The position numbers were made by a program, and so were the translations under genes. A stretch of 61,384 bases of DNA from DAIUFH01 sp036844705. Lineage in GTDB: Bacteria; Bacillota; Clostridia; Tissierellales; Tissierellaceae. A model generated the notes under the pieces. The model did not search any database. It was not told the DNA's origin and saw only the letters and a program-made list of their open reading frames with translations. How positions within the stretch are numbered: position 1 is the stretch's first letter; the number at the start of each line of letters is the position of its first letter. The DNA is taken from assembly GCA_036844705.1 (NCBI GenBank), contig DAIUFH010000005.1, forward strand, positions 1-61,384. Reading direction: 5' to 3'. This document shows positions 24,066 through 33,645 of this stretch, in pieces.

Positions 24066-26687
24066 ATGGAAAATCTTACACCAATGATGAAGCAATATAT
24101 GGATATTAAAAATAAAAACAAGGACTCAATACTTTTCTTCAGATTAGGTGATTTTTATGAAATGTTTTTCGAAGATGCTAAAATTGCATCCCGTGAGCTG
24201 GAAATAACCTTAACCCAAAGAGATTGTGGGCAAAATGAAAAAGCACCTATGTGCGGAGTTCCACATCATGTGGTGGATACTTATATATCAAAGCTCGTAG
24301 ATAAAGGATATAAGGTTGCCCTATGTGACCAGTTAGAAGACCCTGCACTTGCTAAAGGTATTGTGAAAAGGGATGTAATCAAGATAATCACCCCAGGGAC
24401 TATTACAGATTTAATTGATGACAGATCTAATAATTTTCTCGTATCAATTTACTTGGATAATTTTGGGACAGGCATTACTTATGTTGATAATTCGACTGGA
24501 GAGATGTATACGACTGAATTATTAAGTGATGAGGACAATTGTTATCGATTTATTATTGATGAATTGGGTAAAACAAACCCTGCAGAAATTTTATGTAATA
24601 AAAAATTTACCCTAAATAAGAAATATATGAAAATAATTAAAAATAATATCAATCCTTATATAAATACTTATGATGACTTGAAGGAATTAGATGAGTCTCT
24701 TAAATCAAATATATATAAGTTGTTTAAAGTATCTGAACTCAATGAATTAGGTATTAACGAAAAGCTTTATTCAATTATTTCAACCTCCAAGTTAATAGAA
24801 TATTTATATACTACCCAAATGAATAACTTAGACCATATAAATACTATTTCTTTCTATGAACCTTCAAATTACATGGTTATGGACATTAATACAAGAGCTA
24901 ATTTGGAGATAAATGAAACAATTAGATCTAAAGAAAAGAAAGGTGCACTTATTAGTATTCTCGATAAAACTCATACTGCTATGGGTGGAAGACTTTTAAA
25001 GAAATGGCTTGAACAACCATTGCTAGATACTAAATTAATTGAAAATAGACTTAGTATCGTAGAGTATTTTACTGAGAATTTAATGGTTTTAGATGATATT
25101 AGAAGCCTTTTAGATGAAATATACGACATAGAAAGATTGTCCAGTAAAATAACTAATGGCAATTGTAATGGCAGAGATTTTATTTCTTTAAAGAGTTCAA
25201 TAAAAGTACTTCCTGAACTAAAGCAGATTCTAAAAAGTACCAGCTCTAATCATTTGATAAAATTAGAATCGAAGATAGAAAGCTTAGATGATTTATACAA
25301 TCTAATAGAAGATTCCATAGATGAAAACCCTCCTATTACCGTAAAAGAGGGAGGATTAATTAAGAACAACTTTAACAAGGAATTAGATGAGCTAAGAGAA
25401 AGCAATTTAAAAGGCAAAGAGTGGTTAGCTGTTTTAGAGCAGGAAGAAAGAAACAAAACCGGTATCAAGAATTTAAAGGTTGGATACAACCGAATCACAG
25501 GCTATTATTTTGAGGTAACAAAGTCCAATTTATCTTCTGTTCCCGATTATTTTATAAGAAAACAGACCTTAGCAAATTCAGAAAGATACTATACTGTAGA
25601 ATTAAAGAATATGGAATCTAAGATTTTAGGTGCTGAAGAAAAGTCTCTTGATTTAGAATATGAAATATTTCAAGATATAAGAAACCATATAAAATCTCAA
25701 ATAGAAAGATTACAGGCAGTATCAAAATATATCGCAGTTATTGATGTATTGTCTACCTTTGCAGTAGTAGCAAATAACAATAATTTTGTGAAGCCATCCC
25801 TAAATAAAAAAGGTACGATTGAAATAGTTGAAGGAAGACATCCAGTAGTAGAAGCTACAATTGATAACAACCTGTTTATTCCTAATGATACTTATCTAGA
25901 TACTGATAAAAACATGATTCAAATCATTACCGGTCCAAATATGGCAGGTAAATCTACCTATATGAGACAGGTCGCTATAATAACTCTGCTTACCCAAATA
26001 GGGTCGTTTGTTCCAGCGAAGAAAGCAAATATTGGTATTGTTGATAGGATATTTACAAGAATTGGTGCCTCAGACAACCTCTCTCAAGGGGAAAGCACTT
26101 TTATGGTAGAGATGAATGAGGTATCAAATATAATAAAGGCTGCTACTTCAAATAGTTTAATCATACTTGATGAGGTGGGAAGAGGTACCAGCACCTATGA
26201 CGGTCTAAGTATTGCTTGGGCAGTTATAGAGTACATAGCCACTAAGATTAAAGCCAAAACAATGTTTGCAACACATTATCATGAATTAACACAGCTTCAG
26301 GAAAATTTAAAGGGTATAATCAATCTTACAATATTAGCTGAAGAAAAGGGCGATGATATAGTATTTTTAAGAAAAATAGTAGAAGGTAGTACTAACAGGA
26401 GTTACGGAATTCAAGTTGCAAAGCTTGCAGGAATAAAAAAGGAAATCATTGATAGAGCAAATGAGATTTTGTTACAAATCGAAAGTAATCATGAAATCAA
26501 CTTAAATAAAACCTCTAAAGATCAATCAAAACAGCTTAATCTATTGGACTATAAAAAAGATTACTTTTTGGATAGAATTAAAAATATTGATATTCAAAGC
26601 ATAACTCCGATAGAAGCTTTGAATGTACTAAATAATTTAGTAAATGATGCTAGGGACTTAAGGAGAGATCCTAATGGGAAAAATTAA
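24066..26687 (+). CDS. mutS: DNA mismatch repair protein MutS
   Basis: Recognises mismatches and small loops. 873 aa, full length. The mismatch-reading F-x-E is F30-Y-E32 (GDFYEMF); connector, lever and clamp domains follow; the ATPase has Walker A GPNMAGKST (near 623), Walker B ILDEVGRGTST and the FATHYHEL switch. ATG behind ACGGAGG. It overlaps mutL by 14 nt, implying coupled translation. Confidence 0.97.
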   Translation: MENLTPMMKQYMDIKNKNKDSILFFRLGDFYEMFFEDAKIASRELEITLTQRDCGQNEKAPMCGVPHHVVDTYISKLVDKGYKVALCDQLEDPALAKGIVKRDVIKIITPGTITDLIDDRSNNFLVSIYLDNFGTGITYVDNSTGEMYTTELLSDEDNCYRFIIDELGKTNPAEILCNKKFTLNKKYMKIIKNNINPYINTYDDLKELDESLKSNIYKLFKVSELNELGINEKLYSIISTSKLIEYLYTTQMNNLDHINTISFYEPSNYMVMDINTRANLEINETIRSKEKKGALISILDKTHTAMGGRLLKKWLEQPLLDTKLIENRLSIVEYFTENLMVLDDIRSLLDEIYDIERLSSKITNGNCNGRDFISLKSSIKVLPELKQILKSTSSNHLIKLESKIESLDDLYNLIEDSIDENPPITVKEGGLIKNNFNKELDELRESNLKGKEWLAVLEQEERNKTGIKNLKVGYNRITGYYFEVTKSNLSSVPDYFIRKQTLANSERYYTVELKNMESKILGAEEKSLDLEYEIFQDIRNHIKSQIERLQAVSKYIAVIDVLSTFAVVANNNNFVKPSLNKKGTIEIVEGRHPVVEATIDNNLFIPNDTYLDTDKNMIQIITGPNMAGKSTYMRQVAIITLLTQIGSFVPAKKANIGIVDRIFTRIGASDNLSQGESTFMVEMNEVSNIIKAATSNSLIILDEVGRGTSTYDGLSIAWAVIEYIATKIKAKTMFATHYHELTQLQENLKGIINLTILAEEKGDDIVFLRKIVEGSTNRSYGIQVAKLAGIKKEIIDRANEILLQIESNHEINLNKTSKDQSKQLNLLDYKKDYFLDRIKNIDIQSITPIEALNVLNNLVNDARDLRRDPNGKN

Positions 26688-28545
26688 AGTATTGGATAAC
26701 TTAACAATACAAAAAATAGCAGCAGGTGAAGTTATAGAAAGGCCTGCTTCTATAGTTAAGGAGCTTGTAGAAAATTCTATTGATGCAAATGCTAAAAACA
26801 TTGTAGTTGAGATTAATAACGGTGGTAAATCCTATATTAGAGTTACAGATGATGGTGATGGCATAGAGGAAGAAGATATTCCATTAGCATTTGAAAAACA
26901 TTCAACTTCTAAGCTCAAAGAAATCAATGATTTGTATAGCCTATTAACCTTGGGTTTTAGGGGAGAGGCATTATCCAGTATATCTGCTGTAGCAAAGGTT
27001 GAGATACTAACAAAAACAAGTGGAAATACAGCTGGCGTTAATGCAATTATTGAAAATGGGAAGATTATATCAAAAGATAAGGTTGGAACCCCAAAAGGTA
27101 CTACTATTATAGTAAAGGATCTTTTTTATAATCTACCTGTTAGGAAGAAATTTTTAAAAAGCGATATTTCAGAGAGTAATAATATCAGCGATATAGTATA
27201 TAAATTAGCATTAGGTAATTATAATATATCTTTCAAATTTATTAAGGATAATAAGGTAATTCTTAATTCCAGCAATAAATACGATATAAAAGAAAATATC
27301 TATTCAATATTAGGTAAAGATATCACAAAAGGACTTGTTCCTATAAATTTTGAATCTAATGATATTAAAATTAATGGGTTTATTTCAAATAATAATATTT
27401 ATAGAAGCAATAGAGGTCATCAGTATATTTATATTAATGGAAGATATATAGTAAACAGTGATATTTCAACTACAATAGAGAAACATTATAGATCATTGAT
27501 TCCATTAAATAGATTTCCTGTTTTTATAATATATATAGATATGGATCCTGGAGAATTGGATGTAAATATACATCCTACGAAGCAAGAGGTTAAATTCACT
27601 AGTAATAGCGATATACTCGGACTAATTAGCAATATTATACATGAAAGGCTTTTTCCATCCTTAAATATTCCTAAATTTGAAGAGAAGGAGACCATAAAAG
27701 AAGATATCCCCGTTTTATACGAAAAAAGCAATAGCGCTGGGGTAATTATCCGTGATTATACAGGTGTCAGCCTAGTTGATGATGCTACTGATACTGATGA
27801 AATTAAAAAGGTTGAATTACCCTCCAAAAAAATAACAGAAAATAACCATAATGATTATAAAAAGACTATTACAGATAATGTCCTGGATGATAATAATTTT
27901 TTAAGAGAAATAAATGAGGATGTTTTATATGAAGATGACGATACTAATAATATCAAAGAGATTCTTCCGGAGATTCGTCCAATAGGAATTGTATTTGGGA
28001 CATATATAATAGGTGAAAACAATATACTTAATAAATTATTTTTTATAGATCAGCATGCGGCTCATGAAAGAATTTTATATGAAAAATTTAGAGCCGAATA
28101 TAATAGGGAGGCTATAAATATTCAACAGCTTATAACTCCTGAAATTCTTGATTTAACAATGAAGGAATTTAGTTTATTTACCGAAAATATAGAATTCTTT
28201 AGAAAGCTGGGATTTGAAGTTGAAGAATTTGGTACGACTAGCATAGCTATAAGAGGTGTTCCTTTTCTTTTCGGAAAACCAAACATAAAGAATTTATTTA
28301 TGGATTTATTAGATAATGTAGATAAGGATTTAAAAAGTAGTTATGATACAAGATTAGATAAATTGATGAAATTGGCATGTACAAGTGCAATTAAAAGTGG
28401 GGATAAGATTTCAGATATAGAAATAAAATCTTTATTATCAGATTTATCTAAATGTGAAAATCCATATAGCTGCCCGCATGGCAGACCAACTATAATTGAA
28501 ATCCCTAAGAATTATATAGAAAAAAAATTCCTAAGAATTATATAG
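26674..28545 (+). CDS. mutL: DNA mismatch repair protein MutL, endonuclease type
   Basis: The mismatch-repair mediator. 623 aa: a GHKL ATPase N-terminal domain (IAAGEVIERPASIVKEL, DDGDGI, GFRGEALSSI), a variable acidic linker (about 355-430) and a C-terminal dimerisation domain with DQHAAHERILYE starting near D459, the metal-binding nicking motif of MutL proteins from bacteria without MutH, plus CPHGRP near the end. Starts within the end of mutS. Confidence 0.97.
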   Translation: MGKIKVLDNLTIQKIAAGEVIERPASIVKELVENSIDANAKNIVVEINNGGKSYIRVTDDGDGIEEEDIPLAFEKHSTSKLKEINDLYSLLTLGFRGEALSSISAVAKVEILTKTSGNTAGVNAIIENGKIISKDKVGTPKGTTIIVKDLFYNLPVRKKFLKSDISESNNISDIVYKLALGNYNISFKFIKDNKVILNSSNKYDIKENIYSILGKDITKGLVPINFESNDIKINGFISNNNIYRSNRGHQYIYINGRYIVNSDISTTIEKHYRSLIPLNRFPVFIIYIDMDPGELDVNIHPTKQEVKFTSNSDILGLISNIIHERLFPSLNIPKFEEKETIKEDIPVLYEKSNSAGVIIRDYTGVSLVDDATDTDEIKKVELPSKKITENNHNDYKKTITDNVLDDNNFLREINEDVLYEDDDTNNIKEILPEIRPIGIVFGTYIIGENNILNKLFFIDQHAAHERILYEKFRAEYNREAINIQQLITPEILDLTMKEFSLFTENIEFFRKLGFEVEEFGTTSIAIRGVPFLFGKPNIKNLFMDLLDNVDKDLKSSYDTRLDKLMKLACTSAIKSGDKISDIEIKSLLSDLSKCENPYSCPHGRPTIIEIPKNYIEKKFLRII

Positions 28546-28553
28546 GTGATTTA

Positions 28554-29483
28554 ATGAAACAAAAATTAATTATATTAACTGGACCTACAGCAGTAGGTAA
28601 AACTTCAGTTTCAATCGAACTTGCAAAAAGAATCAACGGCGAAATTATTTCTGCTGATTCAATGCAAATATATAAATATATGGACATTGGGACTGCCAAG
28701 ATTCTTAAGGAAGAAATGCAGAATATTCCACATCATATGATTGATATTGTTTACCCTGATGATAGTTTCTCAGTATCGAATTATAAACAGCATGCTATGC
28801 AGCTTATAGATGAAATTAGTGGTAAAGGAAAGCTTCCAATAGTTGTTGGAGGAACTGGACTATATATTAATTCACTTACTTATAAATTAAATTTTGCTTC
28901 AGTCCCACCTAATGAAGAAATAAGAAGAGATCTGGAAGCTTTAGGAGATAAATACGGAAATGAGTATCTTCATAACATGTTAAGAAGGGTTGATAATGAA
29001 AGCACAAAAAGAATAAGCATAAGGGATAGAAAGAGAATTATCCGAGCTTTAGAGATTTATAAGTTAACTGGAAAGACTATGTCAGAATATAATGAAAACT
29101 TTAGAATTAAAAATGAAGATTTTGATTTGTCTATGATATGTTTAAATATGGACAGAAAGAAGCTCTATGATAGAATCAATAAAAGAGTAGATATTATGAT
29201 TGAACAAGGTTTGATAGATGAAGTTAAAGCCATATTAAATATGGGCTATAATAAAAATCTTACTTCACTTCAAGGTATAGGTTATAAAGAAATAATTATG
29301 TATCTGGATAATTTATGTACCAAAGATGAAGCCATAGAAAAAATTAAACAAGGAAGTAGAAATTATGCAAAAAGACAATTGACATGGTTTAGAAGAGATA
29401 ATAGAATAAAGTGGATAGATGTAGATGACTTTCATGATTTGAACGAACTAAGTGATTATATAGAAGATTATGTATCCGTATAG
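28554..29483 (+). CDS. miaA: tRNA dimethylallyltransferase
   Basis: Transfers dimethylallyl to A37 of UNN-reading tRNAs. 309 aa, normal length. P-loop TGPTAVGKTS (about 8-17), SADSMQIYKYMDIGTAK, and PHHMID complete the substrate site; GGTGLYI and the central insertion domain follow. 8 nt after mutL. Its product is then methylthiolated by MiaB, encoded at the head of the cluster. Confidence 0.96.
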   Translation: MKQKLIILTGPTAVGKTSVSIELAKRINGEIISADSMQIYKYMDIGTAKILKEEMQNIPHHMIDIVYPDDSFSVSNYKQHAMQLIDEISGKGKLPIVVGGTGLYINSLTYKLNFASVPPNEEIRRDLEALGDKYGNEYLHNMLRRVDNESTKRISIRDRKRIIRALEIYKLTGKTMSEYNENFRIKNEDFDLSMICLNMDRKKLYDRINKRVDIMIEQGLIDEVKAILNMGYNKNLTSLQGIGYKEIIMYLDNLCTKDEAIEKIKQGSRNYAKRQLTWFRRDNRIKWIDVDDFHDLNELSDYIEDYVSV

Positions 29484-29505
29484 ATTAATTAGGGAGGGGT
29501 TTAAA

Positions 29506-29727
29506 ATGAAGCAAGGAACTAATTTACAGGATGTATTTTTGAATAAGGCAAGGAAAGAGAATATTATTATAACTGTTTTCTTAATAAATGGTTATCAAAT
29601 TAAGGGGATAGTAAAGGGTTTTGACAATTATACCATAGTTCTTGATAGCGAGGACAAACAGCAGTTAATTTATAAACATGCTATTTCTACAATTATCCCA
29701 AATAAGCAAATAAGTTTTGATATATAA
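29506..29727 (+). CDS. hfq: RNA chaperone Hfq
   Basis: A 73-aa Sm-like protein forming a hexamer that helps small RNAs pair. The Sm1 motif (VFLINGYQIKGIVKGFDNYTI) and the Sm2 motif (YKHAIST) are present. The ATG at 29506 has GGGAGGGG in front; an in-frame upstream ATG inside miaA is not used. The miaA-hfq order is conserved in many bacteria. A terminator follows. Confidence 0.95.
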   Translation: MKQGTNLQDVFLNKARKENIIITVFLINGYQIKGIVKGFDNYTIVLDSEDKQQLIYKHAISTIIPNKQISFDI

Positions 29728-29732
29728 ATAAT

Positions 29733-29766
29733 AGTAAAAGTCTCTGCTAGTCCAGAGACTTTTACT
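29733..29766 (+). terminator. Long hairpin terminator after hfq
   Basis: AGTAAAAGTCTCTG (29733-29746) pairs perfectly with CAGAGACTTTTACT (29753-29766). The T-run is inside the stem, with little outside. Confidence 0.75.
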
Positions 29767-29785
29767 TGTGAAAGGAAAGGTTAAT

Positions 29786-31075
29786 ATGAATGAGTATACA
29801 GTAAATATATTATGTAAACAATTCAATTTAGAAAGAAAAATTATTGAATATGTTAATGCAAAAGAAAAATATATTGTAGAAAAATTTAAATCAATTGATA
29901 ATATCAGAGAATACAATCAATATAAAGTAATTGAGTCCATGCAGAAAAATAGGCTTAGCTCAACAGATTTTTATTGGACTACTGGATATGGATATGGTGA
30001 TGTTGGAAGAGACAAGGTAGAGAGTATTTACGCCACTGTATTTAACACAGAAGATGCTCTAGTAAGACCTACTATCGCTTCAGGTACCCATGCGCTTACT
30101 ATAACATTATCTGGATTGTTAAGACCTGGTGATGAGCTTTTAGCCATATCTGGCGCGCCATACGATACACTTCAAAAGGTTATAGGTGTTAAGGGAAATG
30201 CTCCAGGTACATTAACAGATTTTGGAGTAGTATATAAAGAAATACCGCTAATTAACAATAAAATAGATTTAGAGGCTGTAAAGAATAGTATAAATCCAAA
30301 AACTAAAATAGTCATGATACAAAGATCCACAGGCTATAGTGATAGAAGAGCTTTAACTATTGATGAAATAGAGGAAGCAATTGAATCTATAAGAGAATAT
30401 AATCAAAATGTCATAATTATGGTTGATAATTGCTATGGGGAATTTATGGAATTAAAAGAACCAACAGATGTAGGTGCTGACATTATGGCAGGGTCTCTTA
30501 TAAAGAACCCAGGCGGCGGTTTAGCATTATCAGGAGGGTATATAGTTGGAAAGAAAAATCTTGTGGAACAAGTAGCAAACAGACTCACTGCACCAGGCTT
30601 AGGAAAGGACTGTGGACTTACTTTTGGCACAAGCAGGACAACTATGCAAGGTCTTTTCTTAGCCCCTCATATAGTGTCAGAGGCTGTCAAGGGGGCGCTT
30701 TTAGCTGCAAAATCCTATAAGGATTTAGGCTTTAAGGTTGTACCAGATGTAGAGGATAAGCGCAGTGATATCATACAAGGAATTGAACTATTATCACCTG
30801 AAAGAGTTAGCGAATTTTGTAAAGGAATACAAGCAGCTTCTACTGTTGATTCATATGTTGTACCTGAAGCCTGGGATATGCCTGGATACGAAAACCAAGT
30901 CATAATGGCCGCAGGTGGATTTATAGAAGGTTCTTCCATAGAATTAAGTGCTGATGGACCTATGAGAGAGCCATATTATGTATATTATCAGGGCGGACTA
31001 ACTTATGAACATTGTAAATTGGGTCTATTAAAATCATTAAATAATCTGTACGTCAAGAAACTTATAACATTGTAA
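29786..31075 (+). CDS. Methionine gamma-lyase family PLP protein (YnbB, aluminium-resistance type)
   Basis: A 429-aa fold-type I PLP enzyme of the YnbB/DUF1297-like family often labelled aluminium-resistance protein. The block TDFYWTTGYGYGDVGRDKVE and the glycine-rich IASGTHAL (phosphate-binding) are family hallmarks; the PLP lysine is in GSLIKNPGGGLA. True substrate unknown. The ATG at 29786 lies behind GAAAGGAAAGG; an upstream in-frame GTG lies nearer the terminator. It follows hfq, as in several Firmicutes. Confidence 0.85.
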   Translation: MNEYTVNILCKQFNLERKIIEYVNAKEKYIVEKFKSIDNIREYNQYKVIESMQKNRLSSTDFYWTTGYGYGDVGRDKVESIYATVFNTEDALVRPTIASGTHALTITLSGLLRPGDELLAISGAPYDTLQKVIGVKGNAPGTLTDFGVVYKEIPLINNKIDLEAVKNSINPKTKIVMIQRSTGYSDRRALTIDEIEEAIESIREYNQNVIIMVDNCYGEFMELKEPTDVGADIMAGSLIKNPGGGLALSGGYIVGKKNLVEQVANRLTAPGLGKDCGLTFGTSRTTMQGLFLAPHIVSEAVKGALLAAKSYKDLGFKVVPDVEDKRSDIIQGIELLSPERVSEFCKGIQAASTVDSYVVPEAWDMPGYENQVIMAAGGFIEGSSIELSADGPMREPYYVYYQGGLTYEHCKLGLLKSLNNLYVKKLITL

Positions 31076-31080
31076 TATAT

Positions 31081-31122
31081 AGCTAAAAGCACTTAATACC
31101 TATGTACTAAGTGCTTTTAGCT
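31081..31122. terminator. Bidirectional terminator between ynbB and lexA
   Basis: AGCTAAAAGCACTTA (31081-31095) pairs perfectly with TAAGTGCTTTTAGCT (31108-31122). It lies between convergent genes and touches the lexA stop codon. Confidence 0.9.
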
Positions 31123-31738
31123 ATATTCTTCTATATAATCCAATAACCTTTCCTAATATACTTACATCTCTAGCATAGATTGGCTCCATAAATTGATTTT
31201 CAGGCTGTAGCCTTATCCTATCCTTTTCCTTGTAAAATGTTTTTATAGTAGCTTCATCTCCTAATAATGCTACAACAATCTCCCCATTGTGGGCATCGTT
31301 TTGTTCCTTGACCAATACTAAATCTCCATCTAAAATCCCCGCGTCTATCATACTTTCTCCCTGAATCTTGAGCATAAATACATCATGACCCTCAACTAGT
31401 TCTAAAGGAACAGGGTAGGTGTCCTCAATATTTTCAACGGCTAATATCGGTTCTCCTGCAGTAACTTTACCTACTATAGGTATATCGACAGTTTTTTTAT
31501 GAGTAAATAGAAAATCATCATCCTTGTCCAATATTTCAATGGCTCTAGGTTTAGTGGGATCTTTTCTTATGTAGCCTTTAGCTTCTAACTTTTCCAAATG
31601 TCCATGTACAGTGGAGGTGGATTTTAAATTAACACCTTTGCAAATCTCTCTTACAGCAGGAGGATAGCCTTTTATTTGTAATTGACTTTTTATATAAAGC
31701 AATATTTCAATTTGTTTTTGTGATAAATCTTCATACAC
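31121..31738 (-). CDS. lexA: LexA repressor
   Basis: SOS repressor, 205 aa. The N-terminal winged helix (about 1-65; PPAVREICKGVNLKSTSTVHGHLEKLEAKG) reads the operator. The autocleavage site is A94-G95 (VTAGEP), with Ser129 (GESMIDAG) and Lys166 as the catalytic dyad. The start is GTG at 31738 behind GAGGTG; longer in-frame readings run through the promoter. It is divergent from the yneA-like gene, and its own promoter carries a LexA box. Confidence 0.96.
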   Translation of the reverse strand: MYEDLSQKQIEILLYIKSQLQIKGYPPAVREICKGVNLKSTSTVHGHLEKLEAKGYIRKDPTKPRAIEILDKDDDFLFTHKKTVDIPIVGKVTAGEPILAVENIEDTYPVPLELVEGHDVFMLKIQGESMIDAGILDGDLVLVKEQNDAHNGEIVVALLGDEATIKTFYKEKDRIRLQPENQFMEPIYARDVSILGKVIGLYRRI

Positions 31739-31777
31739 GGTAAACACCTCACATTTTTCTTTCCAAATCTTTAGTAG

Positions 31778-31817
31778 ATTATACCATATCAAGTGAAAAA
31801 AATCAAACAAGAGTTCT
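31778..31817 (-). promoter_or_regulatory. lexA promoter with LexA (SOS) box
   Basis: On the minus strand TTGATT (31806-31801), 17 nt, TATAAT (31783-31778). The -35 overlaps AGAACTCTTGTTTG (31817-31804), which fits the Gram-positive SOS consensus CGAACNNNNGTTYG except at the first base. This predicts LexA autoregulation. Confidence 0.85.
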
Positions 31818-31836
31818 AATTTTTTCAAAAAAGGTA

Positions 31837-31885
31837 TTGACACGGAACGAATGTTTGAGTAGAATATAGATAGAACAATTGTTTA
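31837..31885 (+). promoter_or_regulatory. yneA-type promoter with two LexA boxes
   Basis: TTGACA (31837-31842) is 17 nt from TAGAAT (31860-31865). Box 1, GGAACGAATGTTTG (31844-31857), fills the spacer; box 2, AGAACAATTGTTTA (31872-31885), lies 28 bp further, past the -10. Together they predict tight SOS repression of the gene at 31908. Confidence 0.88.
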
Positions 31886-31907
31886 GAACTTATGTGCGAG
31901 GTGCGAT

Positions 31908-32219
31908 ATGAAAAGTAGAAAATATATAATAGTTGATAGTAAAAGGTTTTTCATTTTTATCACATTTATATTTGTGTTATTATCATTGGTGATATCTCTA
32001 ATATTTACATTACCGAGGGCACATAGCAGCATACAGAAACAGAATTTCGAAGAGTACCGTGTATTGAACGGAGATAACCTATGGAACATTTCCTTAAAAT
32101 ATATACCCAAAGACTATGACGTAAGGAAGATGATATTCGATATCAAAGAATTAAACAATATGGAAACAAGTTGTATATATGAAGGGGACATAATAAAAAT
32201 ACCATTACACAATAAATAA
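31908..32219 (+). CDS. yneA: YneA-like SOS cell-division suppressor (TM plus LysM)
   Basis: A 103-aa protein with one N-terminal membrane segment (about 14-36) and an outward LysM domain (about 50-100; EYRVLNGDNLWNISLKY, then IYEGDIIKIPL). The same architecture, size, divergent position to lexA and LexA-box control are found in Bacillus YneA, which halts septation during DNA damage. Sequence similarity beyond LysM could not be tested, so the symbol rests on architecture and context. ATG behind GCGAGGTG. Confidence 0.85.
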   Translation: MKSRKYIIVDSKRFFIFITFIFVLLSLVISLIFTLPRAHSSIQKQNFEEYRVLNGDNLWNISLKYIPKDYDVRKMIFDIKELNNMETSCIYEGDIIKIPLHNK

Positions 32220-32249
32220 AACCAAAGAGATCATTCTTCGGTTTTATTT
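32214..32249. terminator. Bidirectional terminator between yneA and the recombinase
   Basis: AAATAAAACC (32214-32223) pairs with GGTTTTATTT (32240-32249), with an inner AAAGA/TCTTC pairing. It overlaps both stop codons of the convergent genes. Confidence 0.85.
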
Positions 32250-33214
32250 ATTTTTCTATTGGCAAGAGGATTGCTCTTAACGGCATTTCTTAGTCTTTCA
32301 TCATCTATATGGGTATATATCTGGGTAGTAGAAACCGATTCATGACCAAGTATTTCCTGCAGAGCTCTAATATCTACATTGCCATATTTATACATTAGGG
32401 TAGCAGCTGTATGTCTAAGCTTATGAGTAGAATATATATTGGTATCTAATCCTGATTTCTGCAAATATCTTTCTATCATATGCTGTATTGCTCGATTACT
32501 CATTCTTTGTTTTCTTTTGCTTATAAAAAGTGCCTTACTATCACCATTAATAGGAGTAGGTCTTATACTTAGATAGTCTTTAATTGCTTCTATACAGGAT
32601 TCATTTAGGAATATAGTTCTTTCTTTATTACCTTTACCAATAACGGTTAAAGTGTCATTATCTCTTATACTATCTATATTCATTCCAGAAAGCTCTGAAA
32701 GTCGAAGACCACAATTTAAAAATAGCATGATAATTGCATAATCTCTTTTCCTGTATTCATCATTCTTGTTCTCCAAAACGACGTTGAGCAGGTGTTCGGC
32801 TTCATCTAAAGTTAAATAAACAGGATTTCTTTCATCGGTTTTAGGAAACTCCAAGGCTTCAGCAGGGTTGTGGTCGATTAAGTTGACTCTTAAATAAAGA
32901 TATTCAAAAAAAGACCTGATAGAGGCAACTTTACGAGATTTAGCGAAATTGCCATTATCACGATTTTTATCAACATAGGATATATAGGCATGCAAATCCT
33001 GGATAGATATTTTTTTTATAAAATCAATATCAATATCCGATATATCAATTTCTTTAAATTCAATATTATTATCAACTAATTTATATCTTAATTTCATAAA
33101 CCTAAAAAAAGTTCTTAGATCAAAATAATATTCCTTAACGGTATTTGGAGAAGTACCTTTAATTGTTTCCATGTAATTCAGGTAATCTTCCATAATTAAC
33201 GGTATTTCTTTCAT
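32231..33214 (-). CDS. Tyrosine recombinase XerC/XerD type, active site intact
   Basis: A 327-aa integrase-family protein. All six catalytic residues are present: Arg in CGLRLSE, Lys in GKGNKER, His and Arg in HKLRHTAA, His in LGHES, Tyr in TTQIYTH. The N-terminal core-binding domain covers about 1-125. The ATG at 33214 has AAAGGGGTG in front; ten extra in-frame codons upstream run into the palindrome. It probably resolves chromosome dimers, perhaps alone or with the degenerate XerD-like protein at 3775. Name XerC or XerD not decidable here. Confidence 0.9.
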   Translation of the reverse strand: MKEIPLIMEDYLNYMETIKGTSPNTVKEYYFDLRTFFRFMKLRYKLVDNNIEFKEIDISDIDIDFIKKISIQDLHAYISYVDKNRDNGNFAKSRKVASIRSFFEYLYLRVNLIDHNPAEALEFPKTDERNPVYLTLDEAEHLLNVVLENKNDEYRKRDYAIIMLFLNCGLRLSELSGMNIDSIRDNDTLTVIGKGNKERTIFLNESCIEAIKDYLSIRPTPINGDSKALFISKRKQRMSNRAIQHMIERYLQKSGLDTNIYSTHKLRHTAATLMYKYGNVDIRALQEILGHESVSTTQIYTHIDDERLRNAVKSNPLANRKINKTEE

Positions 33215-33230
33215 AATACACCCCTTTTTT

Positions 33231-33272
33231 ACAACATTAGTCACAAAATAACTATTTTGTGACTAATGTTGT
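33231..33272. promoter_or_regulatory. 42-bp perfect palindrome upstream of the recombinase gene
   Basis: ACAACATTAGTCACAAAATA (33231-33250), AC, then its exact reverse complement to 33272. It ends about 17 nt before the recombinase start and just ahead of its ribosome site. No T-run follows on either strand, so it is not an ordinary terminator. It could be an operator, an mRNA leader hairpin or a recombination site. Confidence 0.8.
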
Positions 33273-33645
33273 AGTTCTTTAAAATTTGATTTACAACAAT
33301 AAATTTTCTTGTATCACATTAATATTAATTATTAAATCAGAATCATAAAATATCCTTTGAATATTTTATGATTCTTTAAACTATTTCATTATTCATTTTA
33401 TATATCTTTATATAATAATATAATATCTTGTACAAAATCAATTATTTTAGCTCAATATCATACATTATTATACATTTAACTAAAATTAGCTAATAATATA
33501 TATTTCTTATAGATATTTTCCATAAAGATATATTGTAAGGCTGCTATTCAGTCGTTAAAGAGGTTTTGTTGTATAAGACATAAAGTTATATCTCTATCAT
33601 ATTAAAAACTCCTTATAAACGATTTTAAAAGGCCGCTTTTTTCAG
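33273..33645. other. Gene-free AT-rich region with one strong hairpin
   Basis: No credible coding frame was found. AGAATCATAAAATAT (33340-33354) pairs perfectly with ATATTTTATGATTCT (33362-33376), but only TT follows. A short GC-core hairpin (AAAAG-GCCG-CTTTT, near 33627-33640) may end the aminotransferase gene. The rest is extremely AT-rich, consistent with promoter or leader DNA for the recombinase. Confidence 0.5.

Noticed and set aside
31739..31843. LexA with a 35-residue longer N-terminus
   Set aside because: The extension covers the lexA promoter and one LexA box; the GTG at 31738 gives the normal LexA length.
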